A DNA stretch of 64,000 nt from positions 434,001-498,000 of the forward strand of contig JAFEMH010000751.1 in the NCBI GenBank assembly GCA_022495995.1, read 5' to 3'. The stretch is from Adenophora triphylla var. japonica. Taxonomy: Eukaryota; Streptophyta; Magnoliopsida; Asterales; Campanulaceae. Of this stretch, positions 33,361 through 44,355 are shown piece after piece (within the stretch, counting starts at the first letter, position 1; every line of letters starts with the position of its first letter). A program made the translations under genes and the position numbers. The notes under the pieces were generated by a model, which worked only from the letters and a program-made list of their open reading frames with translations, did no database searches and was not told the DNA's origin.

Positions 33361-35697
33361 GTGTTTGTGAGTCTGCGGTGTTTCCCATGTGCTCGAAAGA
33401 GGGTGATCCAGATTGGGGTACTTACACATACCACCGACAACTGCGTGGGGTTACGATACGAAATCCAGAACTTGATAGAAGAAGGCAAATTGGAGCGCCC
33501 CCGTGGGCCCAATACAGTCGGAAACCCTTTTCCGAACAACAACAGTGTGAACTCCATTGAGTGGGTGCCCAAGAAGATTACCACAGAGCCATTTTCTCCG
33601 CCTCTTCCAGTCGGGTCCTCATCAAATGTCCACATCAGCTACAATGTTTGTGACTGCTCCGCCTGCCTGGAGTACGAGTCCCAAGATATGGTCCGGAGCA
33701 ATCCTCCGCGAAAACGAAAGAAGAAGTCCTCTCAACAGCAACTGAGAGAAAGATACGAAGCTGGAGACACCAGTGTGGGTACACTCGGAGAGCCTTCCGG
33801 GAGGTTCGACTACTACGTACTGTACTCCAGCCAGTCCTCTCTTCCTCCAGACCATGCAGCTTTAGAACAAGCAGGGGTCGGAAAGCCGAAAAGTCCTACT
33901 GACAATAGAGCTCAAACCTTGGGATGCCAGAATACCTCGGATCTTGGTAATCTTGCGCGATCGAAGCATAACCCCCCGCGGGATCAGCCAAGATTCAATT
34001 TGTCCAGTTTCCGAGCCCGGACCGGCAAAGGAAGATCAAAGTCAGCTTGGCACTCGCACTCGATCAACGTGCTAACCAAGGGCGGCAACCGCCACAAGCA
34101 GCCTCAACGCAATCCCGAGGCTCTAGCAAAGGCTTTACCTCGCAAGAGGAAGACAGGAAACGGATGGCTGGATGACTCTCCTTCTCCGGATAGAGACGAG
34201 ATCTACGATTCCCGACTGTATGGCAGTATGATCACGTTCTGTGACGAAGACTTACCAAGAGATGCCTCGGGGCACAACGAAGCTCTGTACATCACTCTCA
34301 AGCTCAACACCATAACACTCCCTGGAGTATTGGTAGACAACGGATCAGCCGTTAACGTCCTCCATCTCAGCATGATGCGAGCCCTCCGCATCAACGAAAG
34401 CCACCTGATTCCGTCAGCTCAGACTATCAAGGCCTACGACAGCACGTCTCGTCCCATCATGGGGACGGTGACTCTGGAACTCTGGTTCGAAACCCAAATG
34501 GTGCCAGCAAAATTCCACGTGATGGACATTCCATCCGAATTCACAGCTCTTTTGGGACGCCCTTGGCTGCATCACATGAAAGCCATAGCTTCCACTCTCC
34601 ATCAGTGCGTTAAGCTCTTTAACCGGCAGAGAGATCTTGAAGTCATCCGAGGGGACAGTTTCCTCATAGGAAATGAAGCCGAGACAATAGCCAAGCGTGC
34701 CCGCACTCAGGCACCGGGGTCACCTCCTTCGAATCAACCAAGGGACTACCGGGGTAAATCTCATCAGAATCCCTCAAAGTCCGGAGATGCCAACTACGTC
34801 AACGTACTCGAGCAGGCAGACCCTGAAGCAGTCCGATACATCAAGTTCAACTGTCGTTTCCAACATTTGGAGGCAGATTGGAAAGAAACACTGAACATCG
34901 CCATGATGCGGGCACGTAAACCCCCTGTCTCCAATCGGAGATTCATCAGCATTCTTCAAACCAACTCTCTGGCCCCGCCAGGCGAAGAGATCTTCGTGAT
35001 AAAGGTCAACAAGCGCCGTCATTCTCGTTTTGAATGCATGAAAGTCGTATGGGATGTCCTCCACGAGGAACTACCAGCTGCACCCCTCTTCTCCAATGAA
35101 GGGCATGATGTTTTCCTGGCAGCTCCAGCAATGCACTCGGACGCGATACATCCCTACATTTGGGTTGAGCCTTCAGATGACGACGAATCAGGACTCTCCG
35201 GAGTCGAGGATGCGGCAGACCCACGGGCAGATCTCTGCATTCACATGCTCAGTTTTGAGGACGGCACCCATTCTGATCAGGTCACCTATGACCAAGGCTC
35301 CAATACCATGGAAATTGTCAAGCTCAACGTCCAGTACAGGCGGCTATCCGACAATTGGAAGCAACTGGTTCACACGACAAAGAATCCCTCTGATCAAGTG
35401 GCCGACGATGACTTCGTCAACATCATCTATTCCAGGTATCCTGATGAGGCCAAGGATCCGGTCCTTATCGTCGGATTACGTAATGCCAAAGTCACCCTCG
35501 GCATTTTGCTCATGGTAAACGAGTCCCTGGCCAAGCGAGCCCAGGCTCATCATTACTTCCGAGTACCAGCCCAACGGCAACCGCCCGTGCCGTCGGTCAA
35601 GCTTATACCCTCAAGCGCCGCCAAGGCCAAGGGCAACGGCGAAGGAGACCAAGCTCCTCACCCTGCTACGAGTCGGATCAACCTCGGGAACGCTTAG
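33361..35697 (+). CDS. Y gag C-terminus and protease 1, open 778-codon frame
   Basis: The frame is open but truncated at its 5' end, so the first Met is not the native start. Early residues (TTDNCVGLRYEIQNLIEEGKL) look like the end of a gag zinc motif. Then come a Cys-rich NVCDCSACLEYES and a basic KRKKKSSQQQLRERYEAGD. Protease 1 has the active site VLVDNGSAVNVLHLSMMRAL (Asp codon 34335-34337) and ends in LLGRPWLHHMKAIAST (about 34545-34600). Two related modules follow: RYIKFNCRFQHLEADWKETL (about 34838) and IVKLNVQYRRLSDNWKQL (about 35315). Each is followed by a D/N-F-(I/V)-x-I-I/L motif. Role: structural precursor and its processing. Confidence 0.7.
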   Translation: MFVSLRCFPCARKRVIQIGVLTHTTDNCVGLRYEIQNLIEEGKLERPRGPNTVGNPFPNNNSVNSIEWVPKKITTEPFSPPLPVGSSSNVHISYNVCDCSACLEYESQDMVRSNPPRKRKKKSSQQQLRERYEAGDTSVGTLGEPSGRFDYYVLYSSQSSLPPDHAALEQAGVGKPKSPTDNRAQTLGCQNTSDLGNLARSKHNPPRDQPRFNLSSFRARTGKGRSKSAWHSHSINVLTKGGNRHKQPQRNPEALAKALPRKRKTGNGWLDDSPSPDRDEIYDSRLYGSMITFCDEDLPRDASGHNEALYITLKLNTITLPGVLVDNGSAVNVLHLSMMRALRINESHLIPSAQTIKAYDSTSRPIMGTVTLELWFETQMVPAKFHVMDIPSEFTALLGRPWLHHMKAIASTLHQCVKLFNRQRDLEVIRGDSFLIGNEAETIAKRARTQAPGSPPSNQPRDYRGKSHQNPSKSGDANYVNVLEQADPEAVRYIKFNCRFQHLEADWKETLNIAMMRARKPPVSNRRFISILQTNSLAPPGEEIFVIKVNKRRHSRFECMKVVWDVLHEELPAAPLFSNEGHDVFLAAPAMHSDAIHPYIWVEPSDDDESGLSGVEDAADPRADLCIHMLSFEDGTHSDQVTYDQGSNTMEIVKLNVQYRRLSDNWKQLVHTTKNPSDQVADDDFVNIIYSRYPDEAKDPVLIVGLRNAKVTLGILLMVNESLAKRAQAHHYFRVPAQRQPPVPSVKLIPSSAAKAKGNGEGDQAPHPATSRINLGNA

Positions 35698-36525
35698 GCG
35701 GCCACCCGAAAACATCGCAAGGTCTTCCCCGCAAGGCAGAGTCAGCTTCCGGCATTGGAAACGACCACCTCAGCATCAACATGCTCCAGTTCGATTCTGC
35801 TCCCAGTCGTCACGGCCCCGGATTCAGACATCCTGCCAGTAGACTGCTAGCTCTTATAGACTTGGTGATCGAGTGAGATCACGAGACTGTCAACATTACA
35901 GAATTCAACACCCCCGTGGGGTCAATCAAGCAGATATGGACACATTTCTTGGTAATCGAGATCAAGGAAGGCCGCATGAATGTCCCAGCCTGACTTCCTT
36001 CGTTAACGTAATCCAAGTGTTTCCGCCATTCGGAGATTTGGATGTGATCACGGTTCTGGACACTAGTCAGACGGCGCGTACCTCGAAGAATGTTTAGCTC
36101 TCGCAAGTATGGCCCTCATGGAACTAGCCGCTCAAGAGAGCCGTCTCTAGGACGAAAACCAAGCTCAAAAGACCGACAGGGACCGAGCCCTTAAAGTGTC
36201 ACAGGCAGCTTCAGACAGAAAGCTAGAGGCCACTCTAGACCAGTTCTACCTCAGGGGTTTTGCTCACGGAAACTTCCTCGACTACCGTCTGTTCTCATCC
36301 AACCCCCTCTGCCACACGAGGGTGGTCAACGGTCCCGATGACCTAGGAGATGGAACGACACAGCAGAACGAATCCCAGTGCTTGTCTCCCTGAGGAAAGC
36401 AAGTTCTCTGTGAAAGCGACGATGAAGACGATGAAACCATTCTCTTCCAAGCCGGGCATGAAGTCAACAAAACAGGACTCCCAAGGGTCCTGGGAGGATG
36501 GGAACGGATCATTTCCGCACTCAAA
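35698..36525 (+). pseudogene. Y inter-protease region, degraded
   Basis: Short readable pieces occur in several frames (HETVNITEFNTPVGSIKQIW near 35880, GDLDVITVLDTSQ near 36035, RGFAHGNFLDYRLFSSNPL near 36255). They indicate a continuous ancestral polyprotein between the two proteases, now with stops and frameshifts. Confidence 0.55.
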
Positions 36526-37568
36526 TTGAAAGGCCAACTTAGAGAGGAAGGTCTATTCAAAAACAAGAGGAAGATGGAAATTCGTCTCGAGCAACTACTC
36601 AGGGAAATTCCACAGACCGCGGCATTCGTTTACAGAAAAGATCAACTGGGACAGCAACCAGTCACATGGGCAGATGTTCGGGAAGCCGTGTACTCACCTT
36701 CTGACATACCCGCCACTCAGATAAAACAGAGGAGAAAACTCTCCCCGATGGAAGTTTACCTAGACTGCCGCACGCAGTTCAAAGAAGCACTGACTATTCT
36801 CACATGGGAAGAGACAAAGGCGCTAACTCTCGACGCAGGCTCCGCTGCAAGAAAGTTGATCTGGGTCAAGAGCGGAGGAAAATTGGCAAACCATGAGTAT
36901 CGCCAGACCCAACTCCAGAATGCCTTGAGTATGCTCAGCAAGAAGGAAAGGACGCGATATACCGTGAAGAGATCAAGGAGACCGTTCGCTTGAGCCGAGA
37001 ACTCTCCAACCTCCCCCGGAGGGTCAGCAACGCACAGTTCAGTTCAGGCAACCACTGTTGTGCACTGACGTTTGAACAGCTGCGGCAATCCGTAAACTAC
37101 CTCCCCGCGGAGGCACCCAAGCCAGTATCCTGGGACAGAATCCGTCAAGCTGCCGAAGCTCCCGGGAATACATCTACAGTCAATGAGTTGAGGGAAGACA
37201 TATTACCACCTAAGGCTACTAAAAAGCCTGCGGAGCCAGAACTGCAACCCAGTATGCCCGAAGACACAAGTTCCGTGAAAGAGGACCCGATCCTCACTCA
37301 GCTCAAGCAGACCCAGGCGAACATTTCCCTTTGGTCTCTGCTCACCTCTTCATATCCTCACAAGCTCAAGCTAGAGGAAAGTCTGGCCCGTACCATGGTC
37401 CCCGTGGACGCAACCCCAGACGAAGTCATTCAGATGATCGGCAACATCCACTATGGCAACATTATCACCTTCACAGATTTAGACCTTCCAAAATTTGGGG
37501 CTGATCACAATGAGCCACTCTACATCACAGTCCAGCTGGACGAGCGTTGCCTCCCCACGTGTTGGTAG
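36526..37568 (+). pseudogene. Y region before protease 2
   Basis: This is homologous to W 7624-8480 and Z 32284-32580. It includes LTWEETKALTLDAGSAARKL, LTQLKQTQANISLWSLLTS and DLPKFGADHNEPLY. Frameshifts lie near 36950 and 37555. Relative to W, 114 bp are deleted in frame after residues ED-I (about 37200). Confidence 0.7.
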
Positions 37569-38458
37569 ACGGAGGTTCCGGAATGAATGTCTTGCCCGCC
37601 AAGATGATGGACCTGCTTGACTTCAAGCCCACAGATCTGAAGCCTTCGGTCCACACTGTCAAGGCCTATGACTCTACTTCCCGTACTGTTCTTGGGGTTG
37701 CTACTCTTAATATTTGGTTCGGCAAGCGGATGATTCCCACCGAATTCCAAGTGTTGGACATTCCAATCACTTTCACAGCCATCCTGGGGCGTCCCTGGCT
37801 GCATCAAATCAATGGCGTGGCATCCACCCTTCATCAGTGCCTCAAGTTCATGCAAGGCAACGAGCTCACCACAGTCTACGGCGACAGCGTCACCACCGAG
37901 GGGACCAGCACCAACGACATTCCAGTATTAGAGATCAAGCATAATGACGACATGGCATTAACTGGATTCACTCTGGAGACCTCCAAGATCCAAATATGCA
38001 ACGTGGACCTTCCACTATCTCACGACAAGATCCCTCCTGCCATGAAGATGATGAAACTCATGAACTTCATCCCAGGACTGGGGCTCGGCAAAAGGTTACA
38101 AGGCCAACATCAAGTCATCGAAGTCAAGGACCATACCACGGTCCAGGGGCTTGGCTATGTGCCAACACCAGCTGACATCAAGGAAGACAAAAGGCTCGCC
38201 CGCACCAAGGCAGCAACCCGCAAAAGGGGAACCTCCGACGGCACGCCCAACCTCCGACCTTACAGTTTCGACCTCGCTCATTACTTCACCAAGGGAACTG
38301 ACAGCAGAACTGAGGGGACCGACAGCGGAACCGACAGCAGAACTGAGGGGACCGACAAGGGAACCGACAGCAGAACTGAGGGGACCGACAGCGGAACCGA
38401 CAGCAGAACTGAGGGACCGACAGTGGAACTGATGAAGATGAGAAAGAAGCAGGGATAG
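37547..38458 (+). pseudogene. Y protease 2, G-patch-like segment and 11-aa repeats
   Basis: The open frame starts HVLVDGGSGMNVLPAKM (active-site D-G-G), ends the protease with ILGRPWLHQINGVAST (about 37780-37830) and continues through MKLMNFIPGLGLGKRLQG (38051-38100, G-patch-like) into the Thr/Asp/Ser/Glu repeats. It closes with TAG at 38456. This is a second complete retropepsin-like domain about 3.2 kb downstream of the first. Confidence 0.75.
38294..38428 (+). repeat. 33-bp coding minisatellite (Y)
   Basis: Units start at 38294, 38327, 38360 and 38393, exactly 33 bp apart, and encode GTDSRTEGTDS. The last unit is truncated. Confidence 0.9.
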
Positions 38459-39404
38459 TCAGCACCGAGACTACAGAAAGGATGGAACAGCTAGCACGAG
38501 ACCTCAAGCGTTTCAGAGGACTCAAAGCTAATCAGATAAGGGGAGCGTTCCTCGACATCACAGCTCTACCTGGACCGACTGCCACCACGTCCGGCCACGA
38601 GTACACATTCAAGGGAATCCCAGATGCGGAAGAGCAACTCAAGGTACTCTCCACGGGAAACAGACTGTTCGGATCAACCGCCGAGGCCACATTCGAGACA
38701 GTAACTCCAAAGCAGAAGGAACCAGAATTCATAGAAGATGCTCTCAGTGGACCAGCTCTACAGAGTCTTTTTGAAGAAGTCATGGAGGTGCCGAACCTGA
38801 TTGACCTGGGCTCCAAAAACAGCATGATCGCCACGATTGGGACAGCAGAAGCCAAGCCTCTTGATCCCGAACCCTCATCAAGCATCCAGCAATGCCATCA
38901 AGAATTGGGTAACCTTCACCGGACCAAGGGCAAGCCGGGCGGGTTGGAAGACAAGGCTGGGCTGCACCCACATCTCCCTAAACCCGGTCTCAAACCCTCT
39001 GAGTCAGTCCTTGTCAGAGTCCAGTCCTCTGAGTCATCCAATGGCCTTACGCTGGAGGACCATGATAATGTACCAACTATGTATTTCCGTTCTTGCTTAA
39101 TGAAAAGTCTGACCTTTCGGAGTATCCTCTCATTACCACTTTAACAACTGATAAGTTAACAAACAACTTAAAAGACGTTAATAATTCAATTGATAAAGAA
39201 GCAGACAAATTAAACGAACAATACATTAGAGAAGTTCTCAAGCGTGTAGTTGACCAAGAGGACAACCGGGCCCAAGCTACCGAAGAGGTTATGACCAAAG
39301 TGAACCTGGGGTCAGTGCAAGAGCCTAAAGAGACACAAGTGGGCAGTTTCTTCGCCGATGCGAGAAAAAGAAGCCACGATAAGCCTCCTCAGGGAGTATG
39401 TTGA
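38459..39404 (+). pseudogene. Y linker between protease 2 and RT
   Basis: Homology to W and Z continues (LARDLKRFRGLKANQIRGAF, then SLDKEAD-like residues and LNEQYIREVLKRVVDQEDNRA near 39200). Frameshifts lie near 39060-39090 and 39375, where gatgcgagaaaaag replaces W's gatgcagaaaatg. Function unknown. Confidence 0.65.
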
Positions 39405-40406
39405 CGTGTTCGCCTGGTCATATCGGGACATGCCGGACTCGATCCCTCGATCGTAGGGCACAAAATTCCCCTGGATCCCGAATCCAAGCACATCAAACAG
39501 AAGGCTGCGCAAGATCAAGCCAGAGTGGTCCTTGCAATTTAAAGAAGAAATTGAGAAAATGCTCCGAGTTGGTTTCATCAGAGTGATTGAGTACCCGACT
39601 TGGCTCTCCAACATCGTGACGGTCACCAAGGACAATGGAAAGGTCGAGATCTTTGTGTGGATTTCGGGATCTCAACAAGGCGACCCTAAAGATGAGTTCC
39701 ACATTTGCCTAACATCGACATGCTGGTCGACACCACGACAAATTTCGATGTAAAGTCCTTCGTGGACGGGTTCGCTGGATACAACCAGATCAAGATGTCC
39801 GAGGAGGATCAACCCAAGACTGCTTTCACCACTCTGTGGGGGACATACTGTTACACGGTCATGCCGTTCGGTCTGAAGAACGCTGGGGCTACTTACCAGC
39901 GGGCTGCAACAACCCTCTTCCATGACATGATTCACAAAGAAATCGAAGTATATGTCGATGACATGATCATCCACTCCAGAGGATCAGACATGCAACATTT
40001 GACAGATCTGAGAAAGTTCTTCAACAGACTCAGAAAACACTCCATGAGGTTGAACCCTACGAAGTGCACCTTCGGCGTCAAGCACGGCAAGGTACTGGGG
40101 TACATGGTTACAGAAAGAGGTATCGAAGCCGATCCCAAGAAAATCAAGGCCATCATCGACATGAAGCCGCCTCAGACATTAACAGAAGTGAAGAGTTTCA
40201 TGGGAAGACTTCAGTACATCAGTCGCTTCATCAACCAGTTGACATCTCTCTGCGAGCCCATGTTCAAACTGATGAAAAAGAATGCCGACATCAAATGGGA
40301 CTCCGAGTGCCAAACAGCTTTTGAGAAAATCAAGACCTACTTGGTGAATCCCCCAATTCTGTGCCCGCCACATGAAGACAAGCCACTACTCCTGTATCGA
40401 CGATGA
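39398..40406 (+). pseudogene. Y reverse transcriptase
   Basis: The fingers region (EEIEKMLRVGFIRVIEYPTW) and palm are present: VMPFGLKNAGATYQRA (about 39858), catalytic YVDDMI at about 39949-39966, and the thumb and connection TEVKSFMGRLQYISRFI (about 40183). The N-terminal 300 bp contain frameshifts; from 39705 to 40404 the frame is open. It copies element RNA into cDNA. Confidence 0.85.
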
Positions 40407-41130
40407 ACAGACACGTCAATTGGAGCAATGCTGGCGCAAGAACAGAAAGATTCCAAGGTTGAGCATGCAATCTACTTCGTAAGCCGGAAGCTTCAAGGAA
40501 GTGAACTCAGCTACTCAGCATCAGAGAAAACTTGTACCGCCTTGGTATGGGTAGTCGGGAAACTGAAACACTACATGCAGTCACATTCAGTGCTCCTGGT
40601 CTCCAAAATGGACCCCGTCCGATATCTCTTTGACAAGCCATCCCTGTCAATGCGACTAGCCAAGTGGTCATTCTTCCTGGCTGAGTTCGACATCAAGTAC
40701 ATGGTCAGAAAATCAACAAAGGGCAGAGTCATGGCAGATCAGCTGGCCGACTTCCCAAGCAGTGAACCTAAGGGTCCTGATCCGCAATTTCCGGATGACG
40801 GAATCTTCTCACTCGACAGCGCAAACCGCTGGCAACTCTTCTTTGATGGGGCAGCCAACAAGAAGGGGAATGGTATTGGAATGCTCCTTGTCGATCCCAA
40901 GGACGAGCACACTCCCATAGCCATCAAGCTGAATTTTGAAACAACATACAATGCAGCAGAATACGAAGCCTGTGCAGCCGGTCTGGAAGCCGCCCTCGAG
41001 CGCAACATCTCAGAACTGGATGTATATGGAGACTCAGCATTGATCATCAATCAAGTGTCCAACAAGTGGAAGACGGTAGATTCTGGCCTTCAGAAGTACC
41101 ACGCGTACATAGAGGAGCTCATTGCATTCT
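40407..41130 (+). pseudogene. Y dual RNase H domains
   Basis: The gypsy-type RNase H comes first (YFVSRKLQGSELSYSASEK, KWSFFLAEFDIKYM). A second RNase H of the plant/archaeal type follows, with catalytic patterns LFFDGAANKKGNGIG (about 40835), YNAAEYEACAAGLEA (about 40950) and VYGDSALIINQV (about 41020). The frame breaks between RT and the first domain (TGA near 40404). It ends at IEELIAFYQ, where copia LTR sequence takes over. Integrase is therefore missing. Confidence 0.85.
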
Positions 41131-41696
41131 ATCAAATCACTTGAGTATGGCCACACATTTCATCAACAACATTCATTGAGGGGCCCAAGTAAACATCTCT
41201 CTCAATGAGAGGGACAAATCCCGTCTTGACTTATCATTCTTCCCTACAAGAATCCAATCGTGCCAATATAGCCCTTATTGCTATCCTATTAAAGATAGTG
41301 TTAGACTATATCAAACACAATCTTCATCATGTGGAAGACGATGATAATCTCAGGTTCAATAAATTCAATAACACGACTGTCATGAGATTTAATCATGACA
41401 TATATGATTATAGACCATGTCATAAATCTCATCGGTAGGTCATGTCCAATACTTATTCTCTAGCAAGTATTCATAAGTGTAATGTGCATCTCCATGCATA
41501 TAATCATCTCCATGATTATCCATTACCAACTTATACTAGTTATTCATAATAACTAGGGATGCAGTTCAATATAATAAACATGTAAACATATAATGAACCA
41601 AATAAATTTTCTCTATAATAAATGATAAAGACGATTACATAGAGGTTTTAAGTTATAAGTAAAACATAACTAAACGCCTAGAGCACTACATCAACA
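41131..41696 (-). repeat. Copia (C2 family) LTR fragment
   Basis: On the minus strand it starts TGTTGATGTAGTGCTCTAGG (from 41696) and follows the C2 LTR for about 565 bp. It then stops at atcaaatc, the junction with Y. No polypurine tract adjoins the outer end, so it is the outer edge of a 5' LTR or solo LTR. The rest is deleted. Confidence 0.8.
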
Positions 41697-41761
41697 TTTA
41701 TTATTATTATTATTATTGAAAAACAAGTTTTTTTTATTTTTTATTTAAAAAAAAACTTATT
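41697..41761. other. M leader remnant with (ATT)n run
   Basis: This short low-complexity stretch (ttattatt repeats, then T/A runs) lies between the copia fragment and the M primer binding site. Confidence 0.5.
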
Positions 41762-41781
41762 AGTCCCCAGCGGAGTCGCCA
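41762..41781 (-). promoter_or_regulatory. M primer binding site
   Basis: On the minus strand the site reads tggcgactccgctggggact, the same type as X's PBS at 20838-20857. It lies one base inside the LTR end. Confidence 0.8.
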
Positions 41782-41782
41782 C

Positions 41783-43558
41783 TGTGATGTACTCGATTTT
41801 CTTTGGTGCCCGACAAAAAAAAACGTTTTTTTTTTGGGAATTTTATTTTGTGAAGATTAAAGATTTTTTTTGGAATAGGATTAATCTTTATCGGACTTTG
41901 AAAAATCAACGGAGTCGCCACACCATTTACTTTAGGGGACAAAACTTTGAAAAATGCCCAAAATTAGAGAAATGAGTATGGTGGTCACGTTACATTTCGG
42001 GAAGAATGTTTGGCGTTCACCCGGAATGCCTCGTATGACGAGTCTTCCATACTCGAAAATATTTGTGTGTGTGTGTGTTTGTGTTTTGGATAAGATTTTG
42101 AATTAAAAGGGTTTTTTGGAAATAAAAGAAGTCTAAGGGACTGGACTGGAAAACAGTTTGAAAAAACAGTGACTAAACTGGAAAATAACAGAAACTGGAA
42201 AACTGTTTGCAGATGACAATGTCATCCGCATGGATGTCTTTGTAGTGCATGTTCATCCCCGCGGATAGGGCTGCAGTCTCAATATTTTACAATTTCTTAA
42301 TCAGTCACTGTAATTTCCAGAAACTTAACTGGATTTACAGGACTTAACTGGAAACTATAACTGGAAAAATAGAAAATAAAGGGATGTTAGGATTTTTGGC
42401 ATCCATGCTTGTCCTCTCTTTCCCTAGACTTTGATTAGTGGTCATTAGTGATGAATCCACATAATTAAGCCATCTCGGGGGTACATTAGGACTTTGCAAG
42501 CATTTCATTTGCTAAGGAAACGGGGGATTTTGACATGGAATGTAAATTAACAAGAAAATTAGGTCAAGATGTATCAACTTTAGAGAAAGATCTCTAAGGT
42601 GGTCACAAGAAGGACCATCCTTGAGACCTATACTCAAGTGTATCTCATACATTTTGTATGACCTAAATTTGTAAGTCTTAAGGATGCTCATCCATAGAAA
42701 TGGTTCCAAGGAGAACATCTTAGACTATGGGGGGGGGGACATTTACAAGAAATTAAAGACTATGGACCCTTTGGAGTGATCATCTATGGAGATGGACTCC
42801 AAGATGACCACATCCTAGGTCAAGTAAACAAGTATAAGCTAGGAATGTAAGGGGGACAAGGGAAATACATAATAAAAATGTGAACCCTTATAGAGAATCA
42901 TCCATGGAGATGAACTCCATGGAGATCCTCTTGGATCCTTGGGACAAAGAGGGAAGGGAGGTAAACAACAAGTAAACCAACTATTCTACATCATTTATGT
43001 ATGAAATGTATGTATAAATGAAGGATATTTGAGAAGGGAGAACAAGGGTTTACTAATGTTTCCTTCGGTTTGTGTTTAGGATTTGAAGATTTCAAGGTTT
43101 AGGAATGGTTTTGGAGTGGATTTGTGTTTGGTTTTGGTGTTAGATTTGTGGAAGATGATTGTTGATGGCTATTTTGTGAGTGAATTTTGACATAGTAACA
43201 GTAGGATTTAGGAATTTTTAGCCTTTTGAAACTGAGGGGGAAGGGCTATATTTATAGGTTTGCCAGGGTAAAATCTTATCCGCGTGGATGAGATTGAGGC
43301 TACAATCTCATCCGCGCGGATGGGATCAGCACCGTGCCTGTTTTTGGTAGAAGGTTGTTTTGGCTATTTTCCCTTGGTCAATATTCTCTTTTCTCCTTGG
43401 AAATGACAAATTCCAGCGAGGTCCTATGCCATTTTCTTATTCCTAAGAGGTCCTTCCTCATTCAAATTGTCTAAATAATGTCCAAAATGCCCCTAAATGA
43501 TTATAAATCATTAAATTGAGCTGACGGAACACTAACGACCCAGATTCGGGCACTTACA
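41783..43558 (-). repeat. M: 5' LTR of a Tat-type element, relative of X
   Basis: Minus-strand LTR of 1776 bp, from TGTAAGTGCCCG (43558) to ...acatcaca (41783). It aligns with the X LTR over U3, R and U5 (X about 1772 bp once C1 is removed). The interior of M beyond the PBS is lost apart from about 65 bp. It includes a (GT)n run near 42063 and a G run at 42729-42738. Confidence 0.75.
43249..43322 (-). promoter_or_regulatory. M LTR promoter: CATCCGCGCGGATG palindromes and TATA box
   Basis: The minus-strand TATAAATA is at 43249-43256. Upstream of it are ATCCACGCGGAT (43278-43289) and the perfect 14-bp palindrome CATCCGCGCGGATG (43309-43322). Further copies lie downstream at 42223-42236 (CATCCGCATGGATG) and about 42254-42266. 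Confidence 0.65.
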
Positions 43559-43660
43559 CCAGGCACATAAAGACCTGGCTTAAAGGTGCCAAGCACAGAA
43601 AAGTCCTGGCTTTTTAACAAGCACAGAAAAGATCTGGCTTAAAGGTGCTAGGCAAAAAGT
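43559..43660 (+). repeat. Short repeats in V spacer
   Basis: gcacagaaaagtcctggctt and near copies occur about three times, with aaaggtgcca/ctagg between them. Confidence 0.55.
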
Positions 43661-43723
43661 TGAACAAGATAGTTTGGCCAAGGGTTCTAAGGCGCCAATT
43701 TTAGTCCAAGACGGTTTATAGCC

Positions 43724-43880
43724 GATGCGGTTTCCGTCAGCAGCACTTTATGTTTGATGCAGTTTGAATCAAAAGGCGGTTTGTAGGTGATGTGATTTCC
43801 GTCAACTGTGGTTTATGTTTGAAGCGGTTTGCATCAAATGGCGATTTGTAGTGGATGCGGTTTGCATCAACTGCATTTTG
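43724..43880 (+). repeat. 65-bp tandem repeat in V 3' region
   Basis: Units start at 43724, 43789 and 43854 (65 bp apart, about 2.4 copies). Each is built from two halves with gatgcggttt(g/c)c(a/g)tca cores. Tandem repeats in this 3' region are a documented Tat-lineage feature and a possible source of satellites. Confidence 0.8.
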
Positions 43881-44355
43881 TAATGTGGTTTGTGGTGAGG
43901 TTTACCTAAGTTGCCCAAAAGATAAGCAAAGCAAAAGGCAAGAAACTTAACTAAGGAGTAAGGATGCCTAAAGACAAGCCTCACTCTTTTGAAGGGAGTA
44001 GTATGTATATAGAGATTAAGTGTGTAAAGTAAATCTTTGAAAAAATATCAAAGCAAAAGTTAAATTAATAAAGCAAAGTAAAACAGGCGACATGTAAAAG
44101 GTAGAATTTAAACCAAGTTGCAGAAAGTAATGTTAGAATCAAAGTATAGAAGTAAAGTCGTAAACCGCGACATCCAAAATGTTGCAGGACAGTACGAAAG
44201 GAAGAAGCATTCATAAAAGAAAGTTAAAGTCAAAGTTAAAGCCGCAAATTGCGGCATCCAAAAAGCGACAAACTAAAGTTAAAAGGCAGAATGTAAATTT
44301 TTTAGTACAGACTACAAAATAAAATGTTGAAATTGTTTTAATAAGCACCAAATGT

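Larger units (their letters stand above)
33361..41130 (+). mobile_element. Y: Tat/Ogre-type gag-pol segment with two proteases
   Basis: The segment starts abruptly inside gag at the Z junction and ends abruptly in the second RNase H domain at a junction with a copia LTR fragment. The order is gag end, protease 1, repeated modules, protease 2, G-patch-like, 11-aa repeats, linker, RT, RNase H, archaeal/plant-type RNase H. Dual RNase H marks the Tat lineage. No LTR remains. V, on the same strand, could be its 3' part, but this cannot be shown. Confidence 0.75.
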
